Shown here: positions 34,210 through 44,215 of the stretch, piece by piece
Layout of the letters: each line of letters opens with the position of its first letter
Numbering within the stretch: position 1 is the stretch's first letter
Source: Streptomyces sp. 11x1
Lineage (GTDB): Bacteria; Actinomycetota; Actinomycetes; Streptomycetales; Streptomycetaceae
Direction: 5' to 3'
NCBI RefSeq assembly: GCF_032598905.1
Contig: NZ_CP122458.1
Coordinates: 9,511,001 to 9,575,000 of the forward strand
Length of the DNA stretch: 64,000 nucleotides
Translations under genes and position numbers: made by a program
Notes under the pieces: model-generated
The model's database searches: none
What the model saw: the letters and a program-made list of their open reading frames with translations, nothing else
Told to the model about the DNA's origin: nothing

Positions 34210-35948
34210 GGTTCTGGATCACTTTCCGTGCTGGAGCCACGGAGGGTTACCACGACCGCGATCATGGACGGCCTCACGCCGCGAGGAGGACGCGTTTGCG
34301 GAGCAGGTCGAAGTTGGCGCGGCCGAACATCTGCCGCTTGAGCATCTTGATCTTGTTGTTATGGCCTTCGACTGCGCCAGAGCTGTAGGGCAGGCTGAGC
34401 CCGGCGACGACGGCGTCGAGGTCCTGGCCGAGGCCGGTGACGAAGGCATGCAGGGCGGGCAGGTCATCGGCCTGGACACACTCGATCCATTGGTCCAGCT
34501 GCTTTCCTTGGCGGTTGTTCATCAACTCGGCGAAGGAACGTACGTGTTCGGCGGTGCGGCCGAGTTCGGGGCAGCGGGCGAGGATCGCCTTGAGCCGCTG
34601 GACCTGGTCGCTGTCGAGGCGGTCGGGGCGGCGGGTGATCCAGCTGGTCACGTCTCGCACGGACGGGTGCTTGCGGGGCGGATCGTCGTGCGGGAACGCT
34701 TCACGGAGCTGCTGCACGTACCTCTTCACGACGCTCTCGCCGCCGGGGTAGCCGCGCTCACGCAGTTCCTCGAACAGACGGCGGGCGACGGTGCAGCCCT
34801 CGGCCCACCGCTGATGCAGATAAGGCTTGTAGGGATCGAGGATGCTGCTGCGGCCGGTCCACTGTCCTACCAGCAGTTCGTCCGCGGTGGCCGCGCGGGC
34901 CAGGCGGCGCACGGTGTTGCGGGCCAGGCCGAGCCGGCGAGCGATCGGCCGGAGGCCGAGCCCGTCGTCGAGCAGGGCGTGGACGGCTGTGTGCTGTTCG
35001 CGGACCCGGTCCGACAGGCGGCCGGAGTGTCGCGGTTCGCCTGAGGGACGCGGCGGGAACCCCGTGGTGTTCACGGGTGTGTTGGTGCGGACCGGGCTGG
35101 TCTCCTCTGGCTCGCGCAGCAGGGCGCGGTGCTGGATGACCGTCTTCTCGACGGCCTCGACGAGGTTTTTCCAGATGTGCCACCGGTCCGCGACGTGGAC
35201 CGCGTCCGGGGCGCCGAGCCGTCCGGCCTCGGCGTATGCGGTCGACCGGTCACGGCAGATCACCTCGACGCCGGGGTGGTCGGCGAGCCAGGCGGACACC
35301 GTGGCCGTGGTGCGGTCGGGCAGCAGATCAACCGGGCGGCGGGTGTCGATGTCCACCAGGATCGTGCCGTAATTGTGTCCCTTGCGCAGGGCGAACTCGT
35401 CCACTCCGAGCACCCGCGGCGTGTGCACCTCGGGCTCCGGGAGGCGGCGTATCAGCCGCAGGAGAGTCGACCGGCTCGCCCGGACCGCGAGTGTGTCCGC
35501 CAGGCGGGCGCCGGCCCGGCCCGCCAGCATCACGGCCACCCGTTGCAGCACCGTCTGCAGCCCGGTGCTTCGCCTCCCGTACCGGAAGGTCAGCCCTTCG
35601 ACCTGCTCTGCGAACGTGGCCTGCGTGCAGGCGCGTTCACGGCAGCGGAACCGCCGGACCTGTAACTCGATCACCACAGGACGCCCGGCGACCGCGGTGT
35701 CGGTGAGGCGGCGTACGTATCGGCTGTGCACCCGGCCCGACGTCGTCCCGCAGGCATGACACGCGGCCTGCTCTGCCGACGCACGGGCCCGCACGAGCAC
35801 CAACTCGCCATCCACTACTGCCTTTTCGATCACAACGCCTTCGGCCTTGTGGAACCACAGGCCCTGGAGGAACACATCACCCACGGCCGTCCATGATCGC
35901 GGTCGTGGTAACCCTCCGTGGCTCCAGCACGGAAAGTGATCCAGAACC
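34210..35948 (-). mobile_element. ISL3-family insertion sequence, copy 2 (inverted)
   Basis: The same 1739-base element as at 30303-32041, in opposite orientation, with the 8-base duplication CAGGTTCA at 34202-34209 and 35949-35956. The transposase coding sequence appears identical to copy 1, suggesting a very recent insertion or gene conversion between copies. Confidence 0.93.
34274..35884 (-). CDS. ISL3-family transposase, copy 2
   Basis: A 536-residue transposase with the same residues as copy 1 throughout, including VLGVDEFALRKG and SSGAVEGHNNKIKML. GTG 35884 lies directly inside the terminal repeat. The gene reads inward toward the IS21 element, as copy 1 does from the other side. It appears functional. 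Confidence 0.92.
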   Translation of the reverse strand: MGDVFLQGLWFHKAEGVVIEKAVVDGELVLVRARASAEQAACHACGTTSGRVHSRYVRRLTDTAVAGRPVVIELQVRRFRCRERACTQATFAEQVEGLTFRYGRRSTGLQTVLQRVAVMLAGRAGARLADTLAVRASRSTLLRLIRRLPEPEVHTPRVLGVDEFALRKGHNYGTILVDIDTRRPVDLLPDRTTATVSAWLADHPGVEVICRDRSTAYAEAGRLGAPDAVHVADRWHIWKNLVEAVEKTVIQHRALLREPEETSPVRTNTPVNTTGFPPRPSGEPRHSGRLSDRVREQHTAVHALLDDGLGLRPIARRLGLARNTVRRLARAATADELLVGQWTGRSSILDPYKPYLHQRWAEGCTVARRLFEELRERGYPGGESVVKRYVQQLREAFPHDDPPRKHPSVRDVTSWITRRPDRLDSDQVQRLKAILARCPELGRTAEHVRSFAELMNNRQGKQLDQWIECVQADDLPALHAFVTGLGQDLDAVVAGLSLPYSSGAVEGHNNKIKMLKRQMFGRANFDLLRKRVLLAA

Positions 35949-36190
35949 CAGGTTCAGAGACCGCCGACAGCTCACCGCATACCTCGGTCATCGAGCCAGG
36001 CGCCGACCATGATCGCTCGCTATCGGAGAGCAGGACGGGGCCATCCTGGCCGCCATCGGCGTAGCGCCGACGCACGTCCCGTCCAGATCGCTGCCAGCCC
36101 TTGCCGGCCGCTCAGCGCCGACCACGTCGCTTTCCCGGGCGCCACCTACCGACTCAGACATAGCCGTACTCAACGTGAGTCCTCCCCTCC

Positions 36191-36480
36191 ATGATCTGGC
36201 ACTGGACCGGCCTTGTCTTCTTCTCCCTCACCGTGCTTCCGGCCGGACTGGCCATGGTCAGCGGCCCGATACCCCGCCGGCTGTGGCACCGGTTCGCGCC
36301 CATGGGCTCGTGCGGTTTGGCTCTGCTCGCGCTCTACGCTGCGGCCCCCTCAACGCCGTCCTCCGCCTGACCGAGGTGCCGCCTGTGATCACTCTGATGG
36401 CCACGGCAACCGCGGGTATCGCCGCAGCAGGCTGCACGTACACGGGTCTTGCCCTGTGCTGCGAAGAGGCCACCTCGTGA
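36191..36480 (+). pseudogene. Possible small membrane protein with a frameshift
   Basis: Two frames give a continuous-looking membrane protein of about 95 residues. The first part from ATG 36191 has WTGLVFFSLTVLPAGLAMVSG and FAPMGSCGLALLALYAAAP. After a frame break near 36345 the second part reads LNAVLRLTEVPPVITLMATA and IAAAGCTYTGLALCCEEATS to the TGA at 36478-36480. It sits beside the mobile element, where the left flank also holds a broken small membrane protein, so both may be remains of one locus. The family is not recognised. Confidence 0.35.
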
Positions 36481-36909
36481 CCGGTCGGCGGCGCCTGTGC
36501 CGCGGCGCCCTGTCGCTCACCTCTTGTGGAAAATGATCGCCGTCGCCCTGTGGCTCGTGGGTACGGTGTTCGACCGGCCAGCCATGCTCCGGCAGTGTGC
36601 TGCTTCGTCCGCGTTCCCGGTCGTGGTCGGCGAGGCCGGCGACTGGTTCCGGTGACGCCTGAGGTTTCACCGGCTGACCAGGGGCCAACGGCCCCAGCAC
36701 GGCACCCCTGACGCGGACCCTCCGGCCATGCACCCATGACCACGCCGCCGGCCTCGGTGGACGACAGAACAGCCATGAGCAGGTTTCCCTGCCGGGGCTG
36801 TGAGGTGCAAGCTGGAAGAGAGACCGCCTGGCCGTCCTGGGAGCAGGCTCGGCACAGCGGCTCCGCCACTCCGAGTGGGCTCCTTCCGGCCCGGCAGGAG
36901 GGAAGCGAG
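36481..36909. other. Region upstream of the DUF1326 gene
   Basis: About 430 bases with no supportable gene; frames here have no recognisable features. It ends with AGGAGGGAAGCGAG, the ribosome site of the DUF1326 gene. Confidence 0.35.
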
Positions 36910-37566
36910 ATGACAGAGCAAGTCAGCACCGGTACACGTTGGCGCCTGGCCGGTGATTGGTTCGATGTGTGCAAGTGCGCCATACCGTGCCCCTGTACGT
37001 TTGCACAGCCCCCGACCTACGGCGACTGCGAAGGGGTGCTGGTCTGGCACATCCGGGAAGGCGGCTTCGGCGACGTGCGGCTCGACGATCTCAACGTCCT
37101 GATGCTCGGCTCCTTCACCGGTAACCCCTGGGCCGGCACCCACACCGACCCGTACGCCGCGATTTTCCTTGACGAACGGGCCGACGAGCGGCAGCGCAGT
37201 GCACTCGGGGCCATCTTCGGCGGTGAGGCCGGCGGATGGCCTGCGCAGTTCGGGGCGATGTTCCACCCCGAGATGCGCGGCATGGACGTCGCCCCCGTCC
37301 ACGTCGAGATAGACGAGGATCTCGCCACCTGGCGGGCCGAGGTTCCCGGCAAGGTCACGGCCACCGCCGAGGCGCTCACGGGTCCGACGACGCCGGATGG
37401 CGCACGCGTCCAGGTCCACAACGCCCCGGGCGCCGAGGTCGGGCCCGGCCAGGTCGCCACCTGGGGACGGGCCACCGCCGACCGCGCCGACGCATTCGGC
37501 TTCTCCTGGGAACGCACGGGGAAGTCGAGCAAACACTTCCCGTTCGACTGGAGCGGTCCCGACTAG
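36910..37566 (+). CDS. DUF1326 protein
   Basis: A 218-residue soluble protein of the DUF1326 family. The N-terminal cysteine cluster VCKCAIPCPCTF (C-x-C-x3-C-x-C) followed by YGDCEG is the conserved feature and looks like a metal or redox site. LMLGSFTGNPWAG and FHPEMRGMDVAPVHVEID follow. ATG 36910 has a strong AGGAGG site. The nearest intact neighbour is the convergent DUF2182 membrane protein, a family often found beside DUF1326, so the two probably work together. Function is unknown. Confidence 0.85.
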   Translation: MTEQVSTGTRWRLAGDWFDVCKCAIPCPCTFAQPPTYGDCEGVLVWHIREGGFGDVRLDDLNVLMLGSFTGNPWAGTHTDPYAAIFLDERADERQRSALGAIFGGEAGGWPAQFGAMFHPEMRGMDVAPVHVEIDEDLATWRAEVPGKVTATAEALTGPTTPDGARVQVHNAPGAEVGPGQVATWGRATADRADAFGFSWERTGKSSKHFPFDWSGPD

Positions 37567-38171
37567 ATTCCGACTGGGCTCGAGTTTGGAGGGGAGCCGT
37601 TGCCCGCGGAGCGCCCGTGCCTGCTCAGTGAGCCACCCATTGTCCGCGGCGTGGCCGGCTACCGGCGACGCCAGAATCATGCGGGCAAAATCGTGGCATC
37701 GGCATTGTCGGGCATTCAGTCCCATCCCGGCGACGGCGAACTCGACCGGCGTCCCGTCGGAGAAGGGGACCGGTCATGTCGTGGGCGATATCTGGCACCT
37801 GCGGCCGGATGGGTGCTGGCCTTGCTGACGAGGGTGGGACGGTACTCTCTTGCCAGCCGCTCACCGACCCGACGGCGGCTCGATGAGGATCAAGAACGCC
37901 CATGTTCGGATGCGCCCGAATCCGAAGTCGGCACGGCCGTCGGCCGGTCCAGCGCCCTCGAGCTGAGCTACGAGGCGTCGTACGGTGAGATCGCCACGTA
38001 CGTGTTCGGCCACGTACGTGTTCGGCAGTGAGGAGACCGAAAAGAGGTCGGCAGCGGCGGGTCTGAGCGATCACACACATGAGCGTCGGCGAGGCACCAC
38101 GACTCGTGGCACCGATCGCCGTCCTGCTCGTGACAATGACGTGTACGGCACGTCTTCGGGCGCCAGAGAGG
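37567..38171. other. Gene-free region with tandem palindromes
   Basis: About 600 bases between two convergent genes. Open frames have no recognisable features. The only structure I can support is the tandem 16-base repeat at 37993-38024. Confidence 0.4.
37993..38024. repeat. Two tandem 16-base repeats with a CACGTACGTG palindrome
   Basis: The unit GCCACGTACGTGTTCG occurs twice in direct succession. Each unit contains the perfect 10-base palindrome CACGTACGTG (37995-38004 and 38011-38020), so two identical palindromes are spaced 16 bases apart, about one and a half helical turns. It could be a cooperative binding site, but it lies at the 3' ends of convergent genes, which makes a promoter role less likely. 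Confidence 0.7.
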
Positions 38172-39014
38172 TCACATGCCGCCCATTTCCGGCATCGACC
38201 CCTCAAGTCCGGGCAGCAGCCCGTCCTGGAACGGCGCGAGCGCGGCCAGCACGAGAAACGCAACACCCACCACCCGGGCGAGCAGCGGGCCACGGGACCA
38301 CAGCTTCTCGACGAAGATCACCACGGCCAGTCCGGCCATGGCTGCCACGTTCATCACGCCGAGCGGAACGAGGACGACCATCAGTCCCGCGCAGCAGCCG
38401 ACACAGTAGGCGCCGTGATGGACGCCCACTCGCAGGTCGCGGGCCGGCTGCCGGAAACCGGCGTAGCGCACCAGGTGGCTCATGGGGTCGCGACAGTGCC
38501 GTAGGCAGACATGCTTGAGGGGGCCGAGCTGGTACAGGCCCGCGAGCAGGAAGGCCACCGCGCCGATCCAGCGTCCGGCGGTCGGATGGTCGTCGACCAG
38601 GCTGCCGGTGAGGGCCAGGGCCGCGTAGGCGAGTAGTCCGAAGGTGGTCCAGACCAGCAGATACCCGCCCGCGAACTCGACTGTACGTATGGTCCGCGTC
38701 CAGCCGGAGGACTGCCGGCCGATCCCGCGCACCCATGTGATGGCCACCGGCGCCATGGACGGCAGCATCATCGCCGCCATCATCGTCACCCACAGCAGCA
38801 GGAACAGCGGCAGCGCCATCCCCATCGTGCCGGGCTCGACCCCCATCTCCCGGGCCTGCCCGACTGTAAGCGTCCAGGCGGGCGCCGCGATCAGGACGAC
38901 CAGGAACCAGGCGGCCGCGAGGTCCCGCTTCGGCAGCAGGCCGCCGCCCGCTCCGGTCGGCGCGGGCGACCGGGCGGATACGAACGCGGAAGTCCGGCTG
39001 TGACGCATCGGCAT
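38172..39014 (-). CDS. DUF2182 integral membrane protein (predicted metal-binding)
   Basis: A 280-residue membrane protein with about six helices. LLWVTMMAAMMLPSMAPVA is the conserved Met-rich helix; LKHVCLRHCRDPMSHL and GAYCVGCCAGLMVVLVPLG supply paired cysteines, and VMNVAAMAGLAVVIFVEK follows. ATG 39014 is chosen over the upstream start because it has CAGGAG 4-9 bases before it and the basic leader is short. The DUF1326 protein encoded opposite is the likely partner. A role in metal handling is inferred from Met/Cys content only. Confidence 0.87.
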   Translation of the reverse strand: MPMRHSRTSAFVSARSPAPTGAGGGLLPKRDLAAAWFLVVLIAAPAWTLTVGQAREMGVEPGTMGMALPLFLLLWVTMMAAMMLPSMAPVAITWVRGIGRQSSGWTRTIRTVEFAGGYLLVWTTFGLLAYAALALTGSLVDDHPTAGRWIGAVAFLLAGLYQLGPLKHVCLRHCRDPMSHLVRYAGFRQPARDLRVGVHHGAYCVGCCAGLMVVLVPLGVMNVAAMAGLAVVIFVEKLWSRGPLLARVVGVAFLVLAALAPFQDGLLPGLEGSMPEMGGM

Positions 39015-39058
39015 GTACTCCTGCGGCTTGGTTCCAGGACAGCACAAGTCCCGGGGTA

Positions 39059-39300
39059 GTGCGACCTCACGTACCCCCTGACCGAGCACACAGGCCGACG
39101 CGGGCACAATCCGAGGCCCTGTCCACCTGGCTGTGCGCGGGGGCCGACCCGGTTGAGGTCGCCCAGCGGGCCGGTAACAGCGTCGGGGTCCTGTTGTCCC
39201 GGTACGCGAAGTGCCTCTACGACCGGCAGTCCATCAACAACCAGCGCATCGAAGGGCTCTTGAGAGCCTACGACCAGCCACCGAGTCGGACGAGCAGCGC
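39059..39300 (+). pseudogene. Tyrosine-recombinase (integrase) C-terminal fragment
   Basis: The frame gives ALSTWLCAGADPVEVAQRAG and NSVGVLLSRYAKCLYDRQS, the last catalytic segment of phage or AICE-type integrases, with the nucleophilic Tyr in SRYAKCL. The rest of the enzyme is absent. Homology begins near 39110 and ends near 39290 with NQRIEGLLRAY. It is a remnant of a lost integrated element. Confidence 0.65.
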
Positions 39301-39355
39301 CGGAATGAGCGGAGGACGACTGCGGGCGGCTGTACATCTCTGCACTGGTCCGCGG

Positions 39356-39658
39356 TCAGGGCTGTGGGGCGCTGCCCATCTCAGCGGTGAAGCCCACGGG
39401 GTCGCTGTCGAACCCGCGGACCGTCTCGTGGAACTCCCACACTCCGGAGGCGTGCCGGGTGAACTCCGCAACCGTTGCCGCGGTGGATTCGGAGACCTGC
39501 GCGAAGTCATCCTTCAGTAGTTCCGTGTACCCCTCGACAACCAGCACTCCGGCGTTCGATAGGTCACCGAAGGTCTTGGGGCCGCTGTTCTGGTGGATCG
39601 CCACGCCCACGACGACCCGTGCGAAGGAGGAAGCGAGGCGATCGAGTTCGAGGGCCAT
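39356..39658 (-). pseudogene. TerD-family protein, C-terminal fragment
   Basis: The last 100 residues of a TerD-type tellurium/stress protein are in frame: ARVVVGVAIHQNSGPKTFGD, VVEGYTELLKDDFAQVSEST and EFHETVRGFDSDPVGFTAEM. The N-terminal half, with the first calcium-binding motif, is missing. The fragment is enclosed by two integrase fragments, so a recombination event removed the 5' part. No start codon with a ribosome site is evident. Confidence 0.75.
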
Positions 39659-39689
39659 CACTTCGACGTAGCCGAAGCCCTGGCCGGTC

Positions 39690-40177
39690 TGGCTGTGCCG
39701 GCTCATGCGGACAGTGGCTCGGTGCGCGAGGTGCACTCCCTCAAGCGCCGCGCGGCTACCGCGACCCGGCCTGTGCCCATCCCGCCGCAGTTCGTACGCA
39801 TGCTCCATGCGCACATCGAACGCTTCGGCGTGACGCCGGACGGCCGACTGTTCCGGAACCAGGCCGGCAACTACGTGGACGCAGCTGCATATGGCACAAC
39901 GTGGGCGCGGGCGCGGAAGTACGTCCTGACCCGTACAGAACTCGCCTCCAAGCTGGCCAAGCGGCCCTACGATCTCCGGCATGCCGGGATCTCGTTCTGG
40001 CTGTACTCCGGTGTGGACCCGGCCGAGTGCGCTCGCCGCGCGGGCCAGAGCATTGAGGTCCTCTTCCGCCACTACGCCAAGTTCCTGGACGGCGTCCGCG
40101 AGCAGGCCAACCGCCTCATCGAGCAGTCCATGCAGGAGTGGGACCGCGTCAGCCAGAGCGCGGAGCCTGAAGGGTGA
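39690..40177 (+). pseudogene. Second integrase C-terminal fragment
   Basis: About 160 residues of a tyrosine recombinase. They contain REVHSLKRRAATATRPVPIP, FVRMLHAHIERFGVTPDGRL, LAKRPYDLRHAGISFWLYSG with the R-H-x-x-R-like box, and VLFRHYAKFLDGVREQANRL with the catalytic Tyr. The N-terminal binding domains are missing; the homologous part begins around 39716, directly after the terD fragment. It differs clearly from the fragment at 39059-39300, so two separate elements have left traces. Confidence 0.75.
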
Positions 40178-40289
40178 GTCGGGGTTTGGTCCGTGACTGG
40201 TCCGGAAGTACTGGTCAGGAGCGGGACAGCGGTGGGAGGACCTGGGAGTTGTGACGTAGGTCGTTCCTTGCTCTGGGGCGACCGAGGGT

Positions 40290-40331
40290 AAGGCGCCTGG
40301 CGGGCAAAAGCCCAGTTCAGGCGCCTTTTTT
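40290..40331 (+). terminator. Strong Rho-independent terminator
   Basis: A perfect 10-base stem AAGGCGCCTG (40290-40299) / CAGGCGCCTT (40318-40327) is followed by a run of T ending at 40331. A second small GGGC-AAAA-GCCC hairpin sits in its loop. The T-tract marks it as a terminator of plus-strand transcription, 110 bases after the integrase fragment. It also insulates the convergent aldehyde dehydrogenase gene. Confidence 0.9.
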
Positions 40332-40338
40332 CGTGCCT

Positions 40339-41862
<1,524 letters not shown>

Positions 41863-41935
41863 GAATACCTGCCTCCCGAGAAGCGCCACCCGCCGTTGGG
41901 GCGGCTCTCGCGAGGAGGCTAGAAACCGGAATGTT

Positions 41936-41948
41936 GCAACGACGTTGC
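41936..41948. promoter_or_regulatory. Candidate activator site GCAACG-A-CGTTGC
   Basis: A perfect 13-base palindrome located 74 bases upstream of the aldehyde dehydrogenase start codon. The position fits an upstream activating or operator site. The GAF-domain regulator encoded next door is the obvious candidate binder. Confidence 0.5.
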
Positions 41949-41950
41949 GC

Positions 41951-41982
41951 CCCCGCCCCGCCCCGCCCCGCCCCGCCCCGCC
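41951..41982. repeat. Six tandem CCCCG units
   Basis: A 5-base simple repeat (CCCCG, six units plus CC) lies between the end of the regulator gene and the dehydrogenase promoter. Such tracts can vary in copy number by slippage and could alter promoter spacing or mRNA structure. Confidence 0.9.
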
Positions 41983-41996
41983 GGCCCGAACGTCCC

Positions 41997-43352
41997 CTAC
42001 TGCCGCCGAGGCCGGGGCCGAGGGCGCGCCCACGACGTCGGCACCGACAGCTCCGACTCCAACTCGCGCAGCCGGGACCGTACGGCCGGTGTGGGGCGTA
42101 CGGCTGCCAGCACCCGCCACACCTCCAGGTCGTCCTCGCCCCAGGGGGCGTGCGCCCAGTCCGCCAGAAGGTCGGGGTCATGCCCGGCTATGAGCGCCGT
42201 GCGCAGCCCGTCGGCGAGCCTGCGCCGCAGCCGGACGACGGCCGGCGCCTGCGAGCCCGGCAGCAGCGGGCCCGCGTACGCCGACGCGGCCGCCGTCACC
42301 GCACCCGTCTCCAGTCTCCGTTCCACCACCGCCACGTCGGACTCGAGGGGGACCATCAGCCGGTACGGCCGTGACCCCAGCAACCCCGGCCCGAGGAGAC
42401 GGCGCAGCCGCGCCAGCTCGGCCCGCAACGTCACCGGCGTCACAGACTCGTCCTCGTACAGTGCGCAGAGCAGCTCGTCGCCGGACAGGCCCTCCGGATG
42501 GCGGGCGAGCAGCACCAGGATCTCGCTGTGCCGACGGCTGAGCCTGATCTTCCGCCCTCGGACCAGGAGTTGGGCCTCGTCCCGGCCCAGCGCGGCCAGT
42601 TCGAGCGCGTCCGCCGACGCCCGGGGCGGGGTGAGCAGGGCGAGCTGGGACTCGGCGGCCCGCGCGACCGCCTGCACGAACCCCAGGCTGTGCGGATGCG
42701 CGAGGCCGTCACCGCCGGTGATGTCGACCGCACCGAGCACCCGTCCGGTTCGTGGATCGTGCACCGGCGCCGCCGCGCACGTCCACGGCTGCACCCGCCG
42801 TATGAAGTGCTCGGCCGCGAACACCTGCACGGGCCGGTCCACGGCCACCGCGGTGCCCGGAGCGTTCGTCCCGACGGCGGACTCCGCCCAGCGCGCACCC
42901 GGTACGAAGTTCATCCGGTCGGCCCGTCGTCTGGTCGCCGCGTCCCCCTCGACCCACAGCAGCCTGCCCTGCGCGTCGCAGACGGCCAGCAGATGCTCGC
43001 CGTCCGACGCGAACGTGCCCAGCAGCTCGCGCACCAACGGCATCACCCGGGACAGCGGATGCTCGGCGCGATAGGAACCGAGGTCGCCGTCCGTCAGTTC
43101 CACCCGGGCGGTGCCCTCCGGTCCGACACCCGCCTTCGCCGAACGCCGCCACGAGTCAGCCACCACAGCACGCACCGGCAGAGCCACCGTGCCCCGCTGC
43201 GTGAACGCCTCATGCGCGCGACGCAGCACCCGCACCCGCTGGACGGGATCGGCTCCCGGCTCCAGAGCCACCCAAGGATCGGTCAACTCGGCCTCCCGGA
43301 CACGTGCGCACGGCTGCAACCCATCGTCACCGCCGGACCCGCACCCCGACAA
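41997..43352 (-). CDS. GAF-domain transcriptional regulator (AdhR/AcoR-like without AAA+ domain)
   Basis: A 451-residue regulator. The N-terminal part ([18 protein letters not shown]) and GAF domain (about 90-250, with [18 protein letters not shown] and [17 protein letters not shown]) match sigma-54-type acetoin/aldehyde regulators. [19 protein letters not shown] closes the sensor. Instead of an AAA+ domain and Fis helix, the C-terminal half has a winged-helix-like segment ([20 protein letters not shown] and [20 protein letters not shown]). This form is common in actinobacteria next to aldehyde dehydrogenase genes. It should sense an alcohol or aldehyde and control the gene downstream. Confidence 0.88.
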   Translation of the reverse strand: MSGCGSGGDDGLQPCARVREAELTDPWVALEPGADPVQRVRVLRRAHEAFTQRGTVALPVRAVVADSWRRSAKAGVGPEGTARVELTDGDLGSYRAEHPLSRVMPLVRELLGTFASDGEHLLAVCDAQGRLLWVEGDAATRRRADRMNFVPGARWAESAVGTNAPGTAVAVDRPVQVFAAEHFIRRVQPWTCAAAPVHDPRTGRVLGAVDITGGDGLAHPHSLGFVQAVARAAESQLALLTPPRASADALELAALGRDEAQLLVRGRKIRLSRRHSEILVLLARHPEGLSGDELLCALYEDESVTPVTLRAELARLRRLLGPGLLGSRPYRLMVPLESDVAVVERRLETGAVTAAASAYAGPLLPGSQAPAVVRLRRRLADGLRTALIAGHDPDLLADWAHAPWGEDDLEVWRVLAAVRPTPAVRSRLRELESELSVPTSWARPRPRPRRQ

Positions 43353-43371
43353 GCCGCGCGCTTCGGCAATG

Positions 43372-43971
43372 TCAGGCGGCGACGACCAGGCGTATGTAGC
43401 GGTCCCAGTCCCAGTTCGGCCCCGGATCGGTGTGGTCGGTGCCCGGGACCTCGTAGTGGCCGATGATGTGGGCGCGGTCCTTCGGGACGCCGTGCCTGTC
43501 GCAGATCGCGGCGGTGAGCGCCGCGGACTGCTCGTACATGGCGGAGGTGAAGTACTCGGGGCGGTCGATCCAGCCCTCGTGCTCGATGCCTATGCTCCGC
43601 GCGTTGTAGTCCCAGTTGCCGGCGTGCCAGGCGATGTCGCGTTCCCGGACGCACTGGGTGACCCGTCCGTCGGCCGACCGGAGCAGGTAGTGCGCGGAGA
43701 CCTGCTTCGCCGGGTTCCAGAAGACGGGCACCGTGTTCTTGTACGTGGTCTGCGTGACATGGATGATCACCAAGTCGATGGAGCGGCCGGACGGTCGGTC
43801 GGCCACGGTGTAGTTGGCCGCGCTCGCCGGCTCCCACAGGGCGGGCGTGTGGTCGAGGTGGGGCGACTGGGCGCCGGCCCGCGGGCTGGGGAGCAGCGCA
43901 TAGGGGATCGCGGCGAGGGCGGCGCCCCGCAGCAGCCGCCGCCTGCTCGGCAACGGCCTGGCTCGCTCCAT
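43372..43971 (-). CDS. Exported N-acetylmuramoyl-L-alanine amidase
   Basis: A 199-residue amidase_2 family (T7-lysozyme-like) cell-wall hydrolase. A twin-arginine-type signal (RRRLLRGAALAAIPYALL, about 10-27) sends it out. The zinc ligands appear in LVIIHVTQTTY, in IGIEHEGW and in the C-terminal IIGHYEVPGTDHTDPGPNWD. ATG 43971 is chosen since the signal starts directly after it; the frame is open to 44166 but the extension is not conserved. It cleaves the stem peptide from N-acetylmuramic acid. It is not obviously linked to its metabolic neighbours. Confidence 0.92.
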   Translation of the reverse strand: MERARPLPSRRRLLRGAALAAIPYALLPSPRAGAQSPHLDHTPALWEPASAANYTVADRPSGRSIDLVIIHVTQTTYKNTVPVFWNPAKQVSAHYLLRSADGRVTQCVRERDIAWHAGNWDYNARSIGIEHEGWIDRPEYFTSAMYEQSAALTAAICDRHGVPKDRAHIIGHYEVPGTDHTDPGPNWDWDRYIRLVVAA

Positions 43972-44215
43972 GTGGCTCTGCCTCTCCGGTCGGTGGGTGG
44001 TCCTTGTGCTTGTGCTTTGCTGGTCGACTCGCATCCGTACTCGAAGACGCAGTCGCACGTCGAACGGCTGCGCCTCACGTGGATCACGGTACGGCGAATC
44101 CCGGTCGGGCCGATCGAGCGGGTGGATACCGGTGGAAAACCGGCGAGTTGTGGATAACTCCATCACCCGACAGAGGGAACGAGTGGCGCCGCGCTACGGG
44201 CGCATCCCGGCCGTC

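Larger units (their letters stand above)
30295..35956. mobile_element. Nested structure: IS21-family element with an ISL3-family element at each tip
   Basis: From left to right: TGAACCGT (30295-30302), ISL3 copy 1 (30303-32041), a complete IS21-family element (32042-34209), ISL3 copy 2 in reverse (34210-35948), and CAGGTTCA (35949-35956). TGAACCGT repeats at 32042-32049 and CAGGTTCA at 34202-34209. So each ISL3 insertion has its own 8-base duplication, and each duplicated octamer is a terminus of the IS21 element. No duplication is seen outside the whole structure. Confidence 0.9.

Noticed and set aside
30295..35956. A composite transposon with ISL3 copies carrying IS21 as cargo
   Set aside because: Each ISL3 copy has its own, different 8-base duplication, and no common duplication flanks the whole structure. 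Two independent insertions fit better.
37600..38031. A 143-codon plus-strand frame after the DUF1326 gene
   Set aside because: No ribosome site, no recognisable segments, and the frame crosses the tandem palindromes.
40178..40338. A tRNA or attachment site next to the integrase fragments
   Set aside because: No tRNA-like fold or direct repeat could be found; the obvious structure is a terminator with a T-tract.
41951..41982. CRISPR-like array
   Set aside because: The units are only 5 bases long with no spacers; it is a simple sequence repeat.
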